A stretch of DNA of 22,375 nt from a virus. The DNA lies in IMG/VR virus record IMGVR_UViG_3300032084_001609, positions 1-22,375 of that record; one strand, 5' to 3'. Shown piece by piece: positions 1 through 7,157 of the stretch. Position 1 is the stretch's first letter, and each line of letters starts with the position of its first letter. Made by a program: the position numbers and the translations under genes. The notes under the pieces are model-generated. The model did not search any database. It was not told where the DNA came from and worked only from the letters and a program-made list of their open reading frames with translations.

Positions 1-360
1 AGTTTTGACCCTGATTTAACGGATGGGGTACATCATTTTCACGTTAAAAGCCAGACTTTAGAGAGTAAAAGTATGTATGGAGCATCATGGATTATGCAGC
101 GTACAGATCCTATTATAAACTCACCTAAAAGACTTCATTATATGGTGCCTAGTACGGTGGATATTGACACTGGTAGGGTCGAAATATACGGCATTATGTC
201 CCTACTTTCGCTAGTTCAAAACGGTTGTATAGGTGAATGTAAGAATGAATGGTTTAGAAAGACTAAGATAGCTATTTACCTGGATCATATAGAAGGTATA
301 TTGTCTAGTAAAGCTAGATGGGGCTTTTTTAAAAGTGGTTTAAGTAGATTGGAGGAATAA
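1..360 (+). CDS. Unrecognised protein, 5' end outside window
   Basis: The reading frame is open from base 1 with no stop before the first ATG at 73, so this is probably the C-terminal part of a longer gene and not a 95-aa protein starting at 73. At least 120 residues are visible. They include HHFHVKSQTLESKS upstream of M73 and end in FFKSGLSRLEE. I see no membrane segment and recognise no family. The TAA at 358-360 overlaps the next ATG (TAATG), and the GGAGG at 351-355 inside its last codons is the ribosome site of the next gene, so the two are translationally linked. It heads the visible part of a rightward operon of small phage genes. Confidence 0.7.
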   Translation, partial: SFDPDLTDGVHHFHVKSQTLESKSMYGASWIMQRTDPIINSPKRLHYMVPSTVDIDTGRVEIYGIMSLLSLVQNGCIGECKNEWFRKTKIAIYLDHIEGILSSKARWGFFKSGLSRLEE

Positions 361-680
361 TGAGTGTTACACCAGAGTTACAAGAAGCTAGGGACTACAT
401 AGCTAAAAGTAGAGAAGAATATTTTGATAGACAAAAGGAGGATGTTGTGAAATATGGTAATTCAAATGAATCTGCATTTGGTAAACAGATTGCAGGAAAT
501 CACTATAGTAAATTAAAAATACAGCCTATGGAGTATAATTTAGCCAATAATCTAAATTATGGTCAAGCTAATGCTATTAAATATGTAACCAGATATAAAG
601 ATAAAAATGGCATAGAGGATCTTAAAAAGGCTATTCACTGTATTCAATTACTTATAGAGTTTGAAGAAAGTAATTCATGA
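360..680 (+). CDS. DUF3310 family protein (phage nucleotide kinase-like domain)
   Basis: This is a 106-residue protein. Residues about 42-103 carry the DUF3310 pattern found in many phages and in the C-terminal part of T7 gp1.7: a GNHYSKLKIQPMEY stretch, then NAIKYVTRYKDKNGIEDLKKA and a helical end. The N-terminal 40 residues are charged and helical (DRQKEDVVKYG). T7 gp1.7 is known as a nucleotide kinase, and the function of stand-alone DUF3310 proteins is less clear, so a role in nucleotide metabolism is only an inference. The start is supported by GGAGG six bases upstream and a one-base overlap with the preceding stop. The TGA overlaps the next ATG (ATGA at 677). Confidence 0.85.
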   Translation: MSVTPELQEARDYIAKSREEYFDRQKEDVVKYGNSNESAFGKQIAGNHYSKLKIQPMEYNLANNLNYGQANAIKYVTRYKDKNGIEDLKKAIHCIQLLIEFEESNS

Positions 681-922
681 ACCTGTTTGAGTATCATCGG
701 AATTTAGCCGAGTTACCATTCTTTAATGATAAGGTCACGGCAATGTTCGTGACTTCTTTTCCTACATCGGTTATCAATATGTTAAAGAGAACCTGTGAAG
801 GATATTACAACGTGTACCATAAAAGGAGTGTAAGCGTCATTTATAATGAAAAGACTAAAATTTGGCGCGTACATTGCAGAATAACTAGTAGATTACTTTT
901 TATAGTAAAGGAGAAAAAATGA
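677..922 (+). CDS. Unknown small phage protein
   Basis: This 81-residue protein overlaps both neighbours by four bases (ATGA junctions at 677 and 919), which is good evidence that it is translated as part of the operon. It is rich in aromatic and basic residues (YYNVYHKRSVSVIY, KIWRVHCRITSRLL) and ends KEKK, giving a net positive charge. I see no transmembrane segment or known motif. The final codons AAGGAGAAA (about 908-916) supply the SD for the next gene. No function is proposed. Confidence 0.7.
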   Translation: MNLFEYHRNLAELPFFNDKVTAMFVTSFPTSVINMLKRTCEGYYNVYHKRSVSVIYNEKTKIWRVHCRITSRLLFIVKEKK

Positions 923-1131
923 AAATACCTCAAATTATGATTTTAGACAGAGACCCTGAAGACCAGAGCGAAGTACTTAATATTCAACTAGACTCAGATA
1001 CCCTTATCTTACACGCCCTAGAGGATGTTGTAATTAGCCTATTAGACGGTGCTTTTCCAAGCGGTACATTGCGCTTTAAAGCCGGTCAAGTAATCATGCT
1101 TCCTTTATTGGAAATTGATATGGAGGCATAA
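919..1131 (+). CDS. Unknown small acidic phage protein
   Basis: This 70-residue acidic protein begins MKIPQIMILDRDPED and contains alternating hydrophobic stretches (SEVLNIQLDSDTLILHAL) that look like beta strands. The SD AAGGAG sits a suitable distance upstream within the end of the preceding gene. Its TAA overlaps the next ATG (TAATG at 1131), and a GGAGG just upstream serves that gene. No recognised family and no membrane segment. Confidence 0.7.
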   Translation: MKIPQIMILDRDPEDQSEVLNIQLDSDTLILHALEDVVISLLDGAFPSGTLRFKAGQVIMLPLLEIDMEA

Positions 1132-1334
1132 TGTACGGAACTATACACCCTTCTGATTTATATTTTCACATAGTTAAAGTTTATCATAAAAGTGAAAAGT
1201 ACGTTAAGTGTAAGATGTTATTTTTCTATAAAAGTAATAATGATATCTGCTACTGGCTAAATCCTGGAGGAAGAGCTAAGACTTATAAGATAAATAGAAA
1301 CGCTTTTGATAACTATGTGAGGTACAACCCATGA
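1131..1334 (+). CDS. Unknown small basic phage protein
   Basis: This 67-residue protein is rich in Tyr and Lys (FHIVKVYHKSEKYVKCKMLF, NPGGRAKTYKINRN). It starts one base before the end of the previous stop, with GGAGG upstream. It ends in an ATGA overlap with a 41-aa membrane protein gene at 1331. The alternating pattern suggests a small beta-rich fold, but I recognise no family and propose no function. Confidence 0.68.
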   Translation: MYGTIHPSDLYFHIVKVYHKSEKYVKCKMLFFYKSNNDICYWLNPGGRAKTYKINRNAFDNYVRYNP

Positions 1335-1456
1335 AAATAATGGACGTTATATTTATTGGAATGATGTTTATGATGACTATATCCCTGGTAGCCAAGGGAC
1401 ATTTGTATTTAGAGAACCGTATAAAAGAAGTTTATAAGGTTTGTAAGGAGAAATAA
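1331..1456 (+). CDS. 41-aa single-span membrane protein next to holin
   Basis: This short frame reads MKIMDVIFIGMMFMMTISLV and then a charged tail, AKGHLYLENRIKEVYKVCKEK. The first 20 residues form one hydrophobic span and the remainder is charged and helical, so an N-in, C-out single-pass topology is plausible. It overlaps the upstream gene by ATGA at 1331 and the holin by TAATG at 1456. The AAGGAG in its last codons is the holin SD. A membrane anchor plus charged helix beside a holin is what an inner-membrane spanin or a holin partner would look like. That is contextual inference, not family recognition. Confidence 0.65.
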   Translation: MKIMDVIFIGMMFMMTISLVAKGHLYLENRIKEVYKVCKEK

Positions 1457-1800
1457 TGTTAGATTTTATATCAAATATATTTAAACCAGCCGCAGATCTT
1501 GTTGATGAGTTGCATGTAAGCGATGAAGAGCGGCTTAAATTACGTAATGAATTAGCCAGAATACAGGCTGATATGCAAGCTAAGAGTGTTGAGTTAATGA
1601 CGGCTGAGGCTAAAAGTGACCATTTTATAGTGGCTGCCTGGAGACCTTTAATAGCTTTATTATTATTTAGTCTTATACTGGCAGACGGCTATGGATTGGC
1701 AAATGCTCCAGATCAAGTGTATAATTTAGCTGAGATCTTTCTAAGCGTTTATGGAGGATCTAGAGGACTTGAAAAAGTAGCAAGGATTATGAAGAAATGA
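1456..1800 (+). CDS. Holin, 3TM GTA-type family
   Basis: This 114-residue protein has the layout of the GTA_holin_3TM family. A short N-terminal segment (MLDFISNIFKPAADLVDEL) comes first. A long charged helix follows at about residues 20-57. Then come the conserved W-R-P turn (WRP at 62-64) with the hydrophobic span ALLLFSLILADGYG and a second segment, LAEIFLSVYGGSRGLEKVA, whose GG-S-R-G-x-E-K end is typical. Family members are small phage or gene transfer agent membrane proteins thought to permeabilise the inner membrane at lysis. The SD AAGGAG lies upstream within the preceding gene. The stop overlaps the HNH gene (ATGA at 1797). Its likely partner peptidase is on the opposite strand (6502-6852). 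Confidence 0.87.
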   Translation: MLDFISNIFKPAADLVDELHVSDEERLKLRNELARIQADMQAKSVELMTAEAKSDHFIVAAWRPLIALLLFSLILADGYGLANAPDQVYNLAEIFLSVYGGSRGLEKVARIMKK

Positions 1801-2381
1801 GAAAAGTAAGAAAGCTAGATAAAAGGTCTGATATAGTAGGTAAAGAATTTAATGGTATTAAAGTTACTTCTATTACAGATAAATTGAAATGGAAATCTCG
1901 TGTATTTAAAGCTGTTTGTAGATGTGGTAAAGAGTTTGAGGAGGTAGGATATTTATTAAAGAAAGGTTACGGATGTGGTTGTAAAATAAATAATAAAGGA
2001 AGGAAAACAGTTGAATATGATCAAGAAAGGTATTTGAAAACCAAGTATAGCGAGTATAAATGCGGAGCTAAGTCTAGAAATCTTCCTTTTAACCTTCCTT
2101 ACAAAGCTTTTCAATACATTGTCAAAAAAGATTGTCATTACTGTGGAGAAAGCCCCTCTAAAAATACTGTCAATAAAGGTAAGTCTTATAAATATACAGG
2201 TATATCTAATGGTATAGATAGAAAAGACAATAGTAAAGGATATAGTTTTTTTAATTGTGTTCCTTGTTGTACTACATGTAACATGATGAAAAAGACTTTG
2301 GACTATGAAGTATTTTTAGAGCATTGTTTTAAGATATCGGGACGTAGTCTGGAAAAAGCGTTATCAGGGATTAAGTCATGA
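1797..2381 (+). CDS. HNH homing-type endonuclease
   Basis: This 194-residue protein carries an HNH-type zinc-anchored nuclease core. CHYCG (C113, C116) comes first, then NGIDRKDNSKGYSFFNC (138-154), then CCTTCNMMKK (157-166). This is the ordered arrangement of free-standing phage HNH endonucleases: a Cys pair, an N-G-I-D-R-x-D-N block, a second Cys pair and N-x-M-K. A separate N-terminal Cys cluster (CRCG at 41-44 and CGC at 60-62) with a basic lead may be a DNA-binding finger. The gene is fused seamlessly to the operon, with ATGA overlaps to the holin upstream and the zinc-ribbon gene downstream. Such genes spread by cutting unoccupied alleles; activity here is inferred. Confidence 0.9.
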   Translation: MRKVRKLDKRSDIVGKEFNGIKVTSITDKLKWKSRVFKAVCRCGKEFEEVGYLLKKGYGCGCKINNKGRKTVEYDQERYLKTKYSEYKCGAKSRNLPFNLPYKAFQYIVKKDCHYCGESPSKNTVNKGKSYKYTGISNGIDRKDNSKGYSFFNCVPCCTTCNMMKKTLDYEVFLEHCFKISGRSLEKALSGIKS

Positions 2382-2614
2382 AAGATTTGCCCACATATTG
2401 CCCACAATGTATGAAGAAATGGACCAGGAGACAATCGCCCTGGTTTCGTCATTTAGAGTACGTACATTGTGAGAACTGTAAAGCCAATGCTGAGACCATA
2501 ATGAAAAGGTGTGAAAAGAATTCAAACCTTGTTAAAAAGAAAGAAACTAAAAGCAATTACAACTATGGTGACTGGGGTTACTGGGGATCTAGTGGTGATT
2601 GGGGAGTAGATTAA
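2378..2614 (+). CDS. Zinc-ribbon protein with aromatic Gly/Trp tail
   Basis: This 78-residue protein has two Cys pairs, CPQC at 8-11 and CENC at 31-34, spaced as in a small zinc ribbon. They are separated by an Arg/Trp-rich linker (KKWTRRQSPWFRHLEY). The middle is Lys-rich. The last 20 or so residues are an unusual low-complexity Tyr/Trp/Gly/Asp tail (YNYGDWGYWGSSGDWG). It overlaps the HNH gene (ATGA at 2378) and the next membrane protein gene (TAATG at 2614). Nucleic-acid or protein binding is plausible from the ribbon, but no specific family is recognised. Confidence 0.72.
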   Translation: MKDLPTYCPQCMKKWTRRQSPWFRHLEYVHCENCKANAETIMKRCEKNSNLVKKKETKSNYNYGDWGYWGSSGDWGVD

Positions 2615-2757
2615 TGAGAATCAGGTTTACAATTTATTTATTTATCTTATTAGGAGTTCTATTATATAGAGCTTATTTAAAGGACACTGAAGGAATGGCT
2701 TTGTGTATGGCTGTACTTCCGATGAATTTATATGCAATAGTAAATGCCCCTAATTAA
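2614..2757 (+). CDS. 47-aa small membrane protein, last gene of + strand operon
   Basis: This frame encodes 47 residues beginning MRIRFTIYLFILLGVLLYRA, a clear transmembrane segment after a short basic N-terminus. A short polar loop (YLKDTEG) and a second moderately hydrophobic stretch (ALCMAVLPMNLYAIV) follow, so it may cross the membrane twice. The ATG shares a base with the preceding TAA. The last codons and the stop lie inside the stem-loop of the transcription terminator. The function is unknown; with a holin in the same operon, a lysis or superinfection role is possible but unproven. Confidence 0.62.
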   Translation: MRIRFTIYLFILLGVLLYRAYLKDTEGMALCMAVLPMNLYAIVNAPN

Positions 2758-2772
2758 AGGGGCTTTCTTTTT
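2746..2772 (+). terminator. Intrinsic terminator of + strand operon
   Basis: GCCCCT (2746-2751) pairs perfectly with AGGGGC (2758-2763) around a 6-base AATTAA loop, and is followed by TTTCTTTTT. The gene's stop codon TAA (2755-2757) sits inside the loop, so the terminator shares sequence with the end of the coding region. It closes the rightward operon just before the convergent leftward block. Read on the - strand the hairpin is followed by ATTTAC, so it is a weaker terminator for the leftward transcript. Confidence 0.85.
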
Positions 2773-2781
2773 AAGCTTGAA

Positions 2782-2801
2782 AAGCGTCGCTGCAAAGCAG
2801 C
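2782..2801 (-). terminator. Possible weak terminator of the leftward late operon
   Basis: GCTGC (2789-2793) and GCAGC (2797-2801) form a 5-bp stem with a 3-base loop directly after the stop of the last leftward gene. On the - strand it is followed by GACGCTTTT, so the U-rich part is short and offset. It may act with the adjacent + strand terminator hairpin to stop leftward transcription. Weak evidence. Confidence 0.3.
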
Positions 2802-4844
2802 TTAATAGTTATGTACTTTCTTTGTTCTTGGTACGTGTGGTTGAGGAACTGGTCTAATAACTTCTTGCATATTAGGTATGTTTCCATTATTTCTAAGATC
2901 TTCTAACATTTCCATTCTTTGAGCAGCAGGTACATCTGACTGTTTTAATTGTCTTTCTAAAACTGCTTTATCAGCCGGATCATATACTTTTCCGCCAAAT
3001 CCTACACCTGGCTCAAACATGTCTTTAATATCTTCAATCTTACTTACACCATCCATAAAAGCATTGATAGCCTCATCACCGTCTTTTAAAGCCCGGTCAA
3101 AAGCAGGTAGAGATGTAGGTTGATTTAACTTAATATAGTTTCTAATATCTTTTTGCTTTAATTTAACATCTTCAGCAGTTCTTTGAATAGGGTTTTGAGA
3201 TAAATTTACTTGCCCAATAAGACCATATACAGTATCTTCAAACTTTTGATTATTCATCATTGCAGCAGAATTTAATCTTGTAGCAATTTCTCCTGAAGGC
3301 ATTGCATTAATAACATTTCCTACTTTCTTTAATCCTTCAGATAAGTATAAAGGAGTCTTAGGACTTCTAATGATTCTTTCTGCAATTGGACCTACAGCCA
3401 GACCAGCCGGACCCATACCAGTTGTAGCGGCTCCTGAGATAATCATAGATCTCATTCCGATAGCCTCTTTTAACATAGCCATAGGATTATCAGCTTGTCT
3501 GTATATAGCAGCTTCAACGCTTTCTTCTACAGTAGCCATGTTACCAAATTGTTTTCTAAGGTTCTTTACTTGACCGATTGCGTCATCAGCTTCAGTTGAA
3601 ACAGCGTCAAGAACTTCATCCATATGTTTACCCAGAGAAGTAGCGACTTTACGCTCTTGCTCTTTAGCAGCCGAGATGTCTAATCCGTTTCTCTTATAGA
3701 TGTTTTCAATTCTTTTTCTAATATCTTTTTGAAGTTTATGTGTTCTAGAAAGTGTCCACTTATCTTCTTGAACTACATCTTCAATAATCTTAGTTCCTTC
3801 TTGAGTAATTTCTTTTTTAAATCCTTTACTTTTTCTACCAATAGAAGAGATATATTCATCTAATTCTTTACCTATTTGGTTCATACCAGGGTCATCAGAG
3901 TTTCTAAAAGGTGCGGCTACATCGTCACTTAAAGATGCTTTTAAATCTGAAATATCAATATCAACTTTATGCGCCTCATCAATTTGCTTATATACTTTAC
4001 CAATTTGATTTCCTAATTGACCTTTTCTAACTTTAATTTTATCTATCATTAGTTCCGGCTTTTCAGAGAAGTTAACAACTACTTCGCCAGTATCATCCAT
4101 TTTCTGAGTTAATACGTCATTAAGAAATTCACTTTCTTTCTGGTTAGTTCTCTTTAAATGCTTATGGAATTGTTTCTTACTACTAACATTTTCAATTCCC
4201 ATTAGCTTCTTAGCAGCTTGAGAACCCATGTCATCAGCCTTATCTAGTAAGTATCTCCCACCTTTCTTAATACCTTTCATTAAGTAGTGACCACCAAGCT
4301 CCGATAAAGCCCCCATAGCACCGCCAGCAGCAACGTCAGAAATACCCCTATCTTCAGATCTAGATAATCCAGAAGCAGCCCCTGCACCAGCACCAGACAC
4401 AACACCTACTCCAAGTGGTGTCAAAGCAGCACCTAATTGAGTAGCTTTTAAAGCCGCTCCACCCGCTGCAAAAGTCGCCGCAGTTCCAGCTATATCGCCA
4501 GCAGCAAATGTCCACGGAGATTGTTCTTCAACATTTTTTAAGTCTTTATTTATTTCATCTAGGTTTTCTTTATAATTAGAGTAAGCCGTATCAAAAGATG
4601 CTCCGTCTTCTTCCATTGCATCAGCAATTCCGTCAGCAGCGGCTACACCATCTTTTAAGAAAGGGATACCTTGTACCCATCCAGCAGCAAGTGCTTCACC
4701 CGTAGTAGGTTCAACAGCGGCTCTAGCAGCTTCCATTTCTTCTACTGTAGGAGCAAAGTTTTGAGACCTTGCTTCCATGGCTTCTAGTTTTTCTAGTTCT
4801 TCTAACTCTTTAAGTTCCTGTTGTTCTGCTTTAGATAAAGCCAT
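2802..4844 (-). CDS. Large internal virion / DNA-ejection protein candidate
   Basis: This 680-residue protein has an acidic helical N-terminus (about 1-45, Glu/Leu/Ala-rich). An Ala/Gly-rich hydrophobic region follows at about 110-180 (FAAGDIAGTAATFAAGGAA, LGVGVVSGAGAGAASG). Next is a long charged coiled-coil-like central part (about 200-460), then a second small-residue hydrophobic patch (SGAATTGMGPAGLAVGP) and a Pro-rich basic C-terminus. This pattern of long helices with membrane-active Gly/Ala patches, last in a podovirus structural operon, resembles internal virion proteins that are injected to form a trans-envelope channel, as T7 gp15/gp16 are known to. No enzymatic motif was seen. The SD GGAGGA lies within the end of the preceding gene, and the ATG overlaps that gene's stop. 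Assignment is by composition and position. Confidence 0.6.
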   Translation of the reverse strand: MALSKAEQQELKELEELEKLEAMEARSQNFAPTVEEMEAARAAVEPTTGEALAAGWVQGIPFLKDGVAAADGIADAMEEDGASFDTAYSNYKENLDEINKDLKNVEEQSPWTFAAGDIAGTAATFAAGGAALKATQLGAALTPLGVGVVSGAGAGAASGLSRSEDRGISDVAAGGAMGALSELGGHYLMKGIKKGGRYLLDKADDMGSQAAKKLMGIENVSSKKQFHKHLKRTNQKESEFLNDVLTQKMDDTGEVVVNFSEKPELMIDKIKVRKGQLGNQIGKVYKQIDEAHKVDIDISDLKASLSDDVAAPFRNSDDPGMNQIGKELDEYISSIGRKSKGFKKEITQEGTKIIEDVVQEDKWTLSRTHKLQKDIRKRIENIYKRNGLDISAAKEQERKVATSLGKHMDEVLDAVSTEADDAIGQVKNLRKQFGNMATVEESVEAAIYRQADNPMAMLKEAIGMRSMIISGAATTGMGPAGLAVGPIAERIIRSPKTPLYLSEGLKKVGNVINAMPSGEIATRLNSAAMMNNQKFEDTVYGLIGQVNLSQNPIQRTAEDVKLKQKDIRNYIKLNQPTSLPAFDRALKDGDEAINAFMDGVSKIEDIKDMFEPGVGFGGKVYDPADKAVLERQLKQSDVPAAQRMEMLEDLRNNGNIPNMQEVIRPVPQPHVPRTKKVHNY

Positions 4845-6502
4845 TATTTCCTCCCTAATTTATTACGTAGTTCTTGTAGTCTTTTTCTTTGAAAATCTGA
4901 CATAACCTCTCTTCTAGGTTGTGTAACCTCTTTATTAGGTTGAGTAGGAATACCTGCGTCTCGAAGGCTATTTACTTCATTCATAATAGCTTTAATAGTC
5001 TCTTTTTTCATTGGCTGACCTTTCTTAATTGCATTAGCAAAAGCTTCTCTATGTGAAGTAATAATTCTTGTAAACACATCTAATTTACTCTTAAATACTT
5101 TTGGAGCATCTTTCTCCGAAGGAATAATGGAAGCGATTAAATCCATTTCTCTTTCGTTAACTTGTAGACCAGAAGTAGCTTTTTGGTATGCTAGCTTTGC
5201 AGCACTTGCTTCTGCCTTTAACTTATTAAATACTTCTGGAGAAGCGTCCATTAATTGACCCATACTCTGCATACGTCCTATTAAAGGACCAGTGCTTGCA
5301 TCCTTAAATAATCTATCTATTTCATTAATAGCGGACATTGAAGCGTCATAATCACCTAGTCTAGTTAGTTGTTTCTCAGATAATTGAGAATCTTTTCTAA
5401 TAGCGTGGGCAAATTTATCTTCAGATAACTCTTGCCTAATATCTGCTCTTTGTAAGTTCTTCTCTTGTCTAAAATTAATAGCGTTTTTAATCTTAGTTGC
5501 TGGAACTATATTATTCTCAGTATCTACATATTGACCAGTAGAAGGGTCAAATACAACTGGTTTACCGTCTGCTGTCATCCATTCTTTAGCTTGTTGTAGG
5601 TTTGGCTTATCAGTCCTACCTGTATTAGCCTCTAATAAATCTTTTTTATATTGAATGTAAGAGTCTCTAGCAATTCCACCTTCTCTATATCCAGCTACCA
5701 TTCCTTCGTCACCTTCTAACATTCCTCCTATAGCCCCTCCTATTAATTGAGGTGCAAAGAAAGTTAAGGCTTGTTTAAACTCTTCAGCTATTCCAGACTT
5801 CTTAGGAGCCTTTTCTAAACCCACAGCTTGTCTGGCAGATTTTTCTATACTCTTATCATTCTGTAAATGCTTAATGACTTTTTTAGTTTGTTTCTGATCT
5901 AGATCCGGGTTTTCAACAACGGCTTGAGCAATTTCTTCTTTATTTTTAGAAATAAGAGATGCTCTAGCAGCGGCTTCTACTTCTTTACTCATTCTTTCTT
6001 TTTCAGGTTGTTCTATTAACTCACCTCTAAGTAGTTTTTGAACCGGTCCTGTAGAAACATCAGATAAAGGCGTAGGTCCTTTGAAAAAGCCGGCTTCATT
6101 GGCAGGTATATCAGAGCCTTCTCCTAACCCTTCCTGTAAGAATATTCCTGCCGCTCCTGCTAAGGGTCCTACAAATTTACTTACTTTAGATAGTCCTTTA
6201 ACTATTTTTTTAGAAGATTTTTTTAATGCATGTTTTACGGGAAGTCCTGCCTTCTTTTTTATTGCAGGTACAGAAGCCTTCGGGTCAGGTATTGTGAAAT
6301 TGGGGGAAGAAGGTTTCTTTGTAGTAGGTTTTCCTTTTAAGGTAAAGGAGTCTCCTCTAGCTTTAGATGTTCGTCTAGGAGAAGTGTCCTTTATATGTTT
6401 TTTCTCAACATCCTTATATTTTTTCTCCCTAGCTCTTTTTGCAGCCTTTTTTTTAGCTCTTTCTAAAGCCTTTATGTTTTCCTTGCTTCTAAAATCCTTC
6501 AT
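4844..6502 (-). CDS. Internal virion / DNA-ejection protein candidate
   Basis: This is a 552-residue protein. I start it at the ATG at 6502, which overlaps the upstream TGA (TGATG), rather than at the TTG one codon earlier. The first 110 residues are extremely Lys/Arg-rich (ALERAKKKAAKRAREKKYKD), with Ser/Pro stretches, so they could bind DNA. Short hydrophobic Gly/Ala segments follow (FVGPLAGAAGIFLQEG near 113-128, FFAPQLIGGAIGGMLEG near 250-267), then a helical C-terminal half. It sits between the M15 peptidase and the 680-aa protein and resembles it in overall style. No catalytic motif is visible. An ejected virion protein is the best reading; a scaffold-like or packaging role cannot be excluded. 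Confidence 0.55.
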   Translation of the reverse strand: MKDFRSKENIKALERAKKKAAKRAREKKYKDVEKKHIKDTSPRRTSKARGDSFTLKGKPTTKKPSSPNFTIPDPKASVPAIKKKAGLPVKHALKKSSKKIVKGLSKVSKFVGPLAGAAGIFLQEGLGEGSDIPANEAGFFKGPTPLSDVSTGPVQKLLRGELIEQPEKERMSKEVEAAARASLISKNKEEIAQAVVENPDLDQKQTKKVIKHLQNDKSIEKSARQAVGLEKAPKKSGIAEEFKQALTFFAPQLIGGAIGGMLEGDEGMVAGYREGGIARDSYIQYKKDLLEANTGRTDKPNLQQAKEWMTADGKPVVFDPSTGQYVDTENNIVPATKIKNAINFRQEKNLQRADIRQELSEDKFAHAIRKDSQLSEKQLTRLGDYDASMSAINEIDRLFKDASTGPLIGRMQSMGQLMDASPEVFNKLKAEASAAKLAYQKATSGLQVNEREMDLIASIIPSEKDAPKVFKSKLDVFTRIITSHREAFANAIKKGQPMKKETIKAIMNEVNSLRDAGIPTQPNKEVTQPRREVMSDFQRKRLQELRNKLGRK

Positions 6503-6852
6503 CAATATTTTCCTTTACCAAAATAAGGTTTCTTTCTTATATCAACATGAATATGATTTGGGTACACAATGACCCCATTAAAATATTTTTTAGCTATTTG
6601 AGCAATATCATCAAAATGAGTAAGACATTTAGGGAATACTAGATCCAGTGCCTTACCGTGTAAATGGTATGAATTCTTAGCTCCGCCTACAGCTTTGTTT
6701 TTCTTTGGACTTCTATAACCAGAAGAAATAATTGGCTTACAGGATAATTCTTTTTTGAACTCTTCGTATGCTTTTAAAAGCTTTTTATTCAACCCTTTTG
6801 CTGAAACATTAAAGCTTAATATGAATGTTAGTATTAATATAAGTCTTTTAAT
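6502..6852 (-). CDS. Exported M15 peptidase (endolysin), apparent ATT start
   Basis: Read from ATT at 6852 the product is 116 residues. It has a Sec signal peptide, MKRLILILTFILSFNVSA (A18 at -1, V16 at -3), then a Peptidase_M15_3-type domain. Conserved features are SSGYRSPKKNKAVGG, then S-x-H-x-x-G-x-A-x-D (H63, D70), and H-x-H-V-D near the C-terminus (H100, H102, D104). These are the zinc and catalytic positions of the D,D-/L,D-carboxypeptidase-like fold used by phage endolysins. The first conventional start is TTG at 6792, which has no spaced SD and deletes the signal peptide. An in-frame TAA lies four codons before ATT, so no upstream ATG is possible. AGAGGA at 6860-6865 is 7 nt from ATT. 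The gene overlaps the GNAT-like gene by 19 bases. Either an ATT start or a sequencing error at that base would explain this. Confidence 0.82.
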   Translation of the reverse strand: MKRLILILTFILSFNVSAKGLNKKLLKAYEEFKKELSCKPIISSGYRSPKKNKAVGGAKNSYHLHGKALDLVFPKCLTHFDDIAQIAKKYFNGVIVYPNHIHVDIRKKPYFGKGKY

Positions 6853-7157
6853 ATCGTTATCCTCTTATCAGTTACATTTATTATTTTAGCACCATGACCT
6901 AATTGAATCAAAACTTTCTTTGTGTAGGTTTCGACATTATGGTCATTTAGGTCTATATTTCCAGTAATATACTTACAGCCTACCTTCTTGGCAATTTCTG
7001 TAATTTCTTTATAGAAGCTATAACCTTTGCCTTTTTCGGCAAAAAGATGGGCAATAAAAAACTCATCCCCATCGTAAACATAAGCACAGAAACCATCGTC
7101 GGTATAATGAACTTCATACCCTTCTTCCTGAGCCCAATACTTTTTTAATTTCTCCAT
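6834..7157 (-). CDS. GNAT-like fold protein
   Basis: This 107-residue protein has an order of segments like a compact acetyltransferase fold. An N-terminal helix and strands come first (WAQEEGYEVHYTDDG, FFIAHLFAEKGKGYSFYKEI). Then a helix with IAKKVGCKYITGNIDLNDHN, a small helix, and the strands GHGAKIINVTDKRITILKD. The pattern of a helix, then G-x-x-x-I-x-x-x-I/V-D-x-N, then a late strand pair is common in phage GNAT-like proteins. T7 internal virion protein gp13 has been related to GNAT folds, which fits the position beside ejection-type genes. The acetyl-CoA loop is not obvious, so activity is uncertain. The SD GGAGG is 6 nt upstream. Its start overlaps the Hint-protein gene by 44 bases. 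Confidence 0.55.
   Translation of the reverse strand: MEKLKKYWAQEEGYEVHYTDDGFCAYVYDGDEFFIAHLFAEKGKGYSFYKEITEIAKKVGCKYITGNIDLNDHNVETYTKKVLIQLGHGAKIINVTDKRITILKDLY
6860..6865 (-). promoter_or_regulatory. Ribosome site deciding the ATT start of the M15 peptidase
   Basis: On the - strand AGAGGA lies 7 nt before ATT at 6852, inside the 3' end of the GNAT-like gene. No ATG, GTG or TTG lies between the preceding in-frame stop and this position. The TTG at 6792 has only an A/G run directly abutting it. Confidence 0.6.

Noticed and set aside
73-360. Complete 95-aa gene starting at ATG 73
   Set aside because: The frame is open all the way to base 1, and no clear SD precedes ATG 73 (only AGAGAGTAAAAGT), so a partial longer gene is more likely.
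4844-6505. Start of the 552-aa protein at TTG 6505
   Set aside because: The next codon is ATG at 6502, overlapping the upstream TGA in the usual TGATG arrangement.
6081-6572. 163-aa frame on the + strand opposite the ejection protein gene
   Set aside because: It mirrors the basic, A-rich N-terminus of the - strand gene, has low-complexity Phe/Ser/Leu composition and no SD or neighbours on its strand.
6502-6792. M15 peptidase starting at TTG 6792 (96 aa)
   Set aside because: The A/G run directly abuts TTG with no spacing, and this start removes an intact signal peptide whose frame extends to an SD-spaced ATT. The longer form is favoured, though the shorter one is not excluded.
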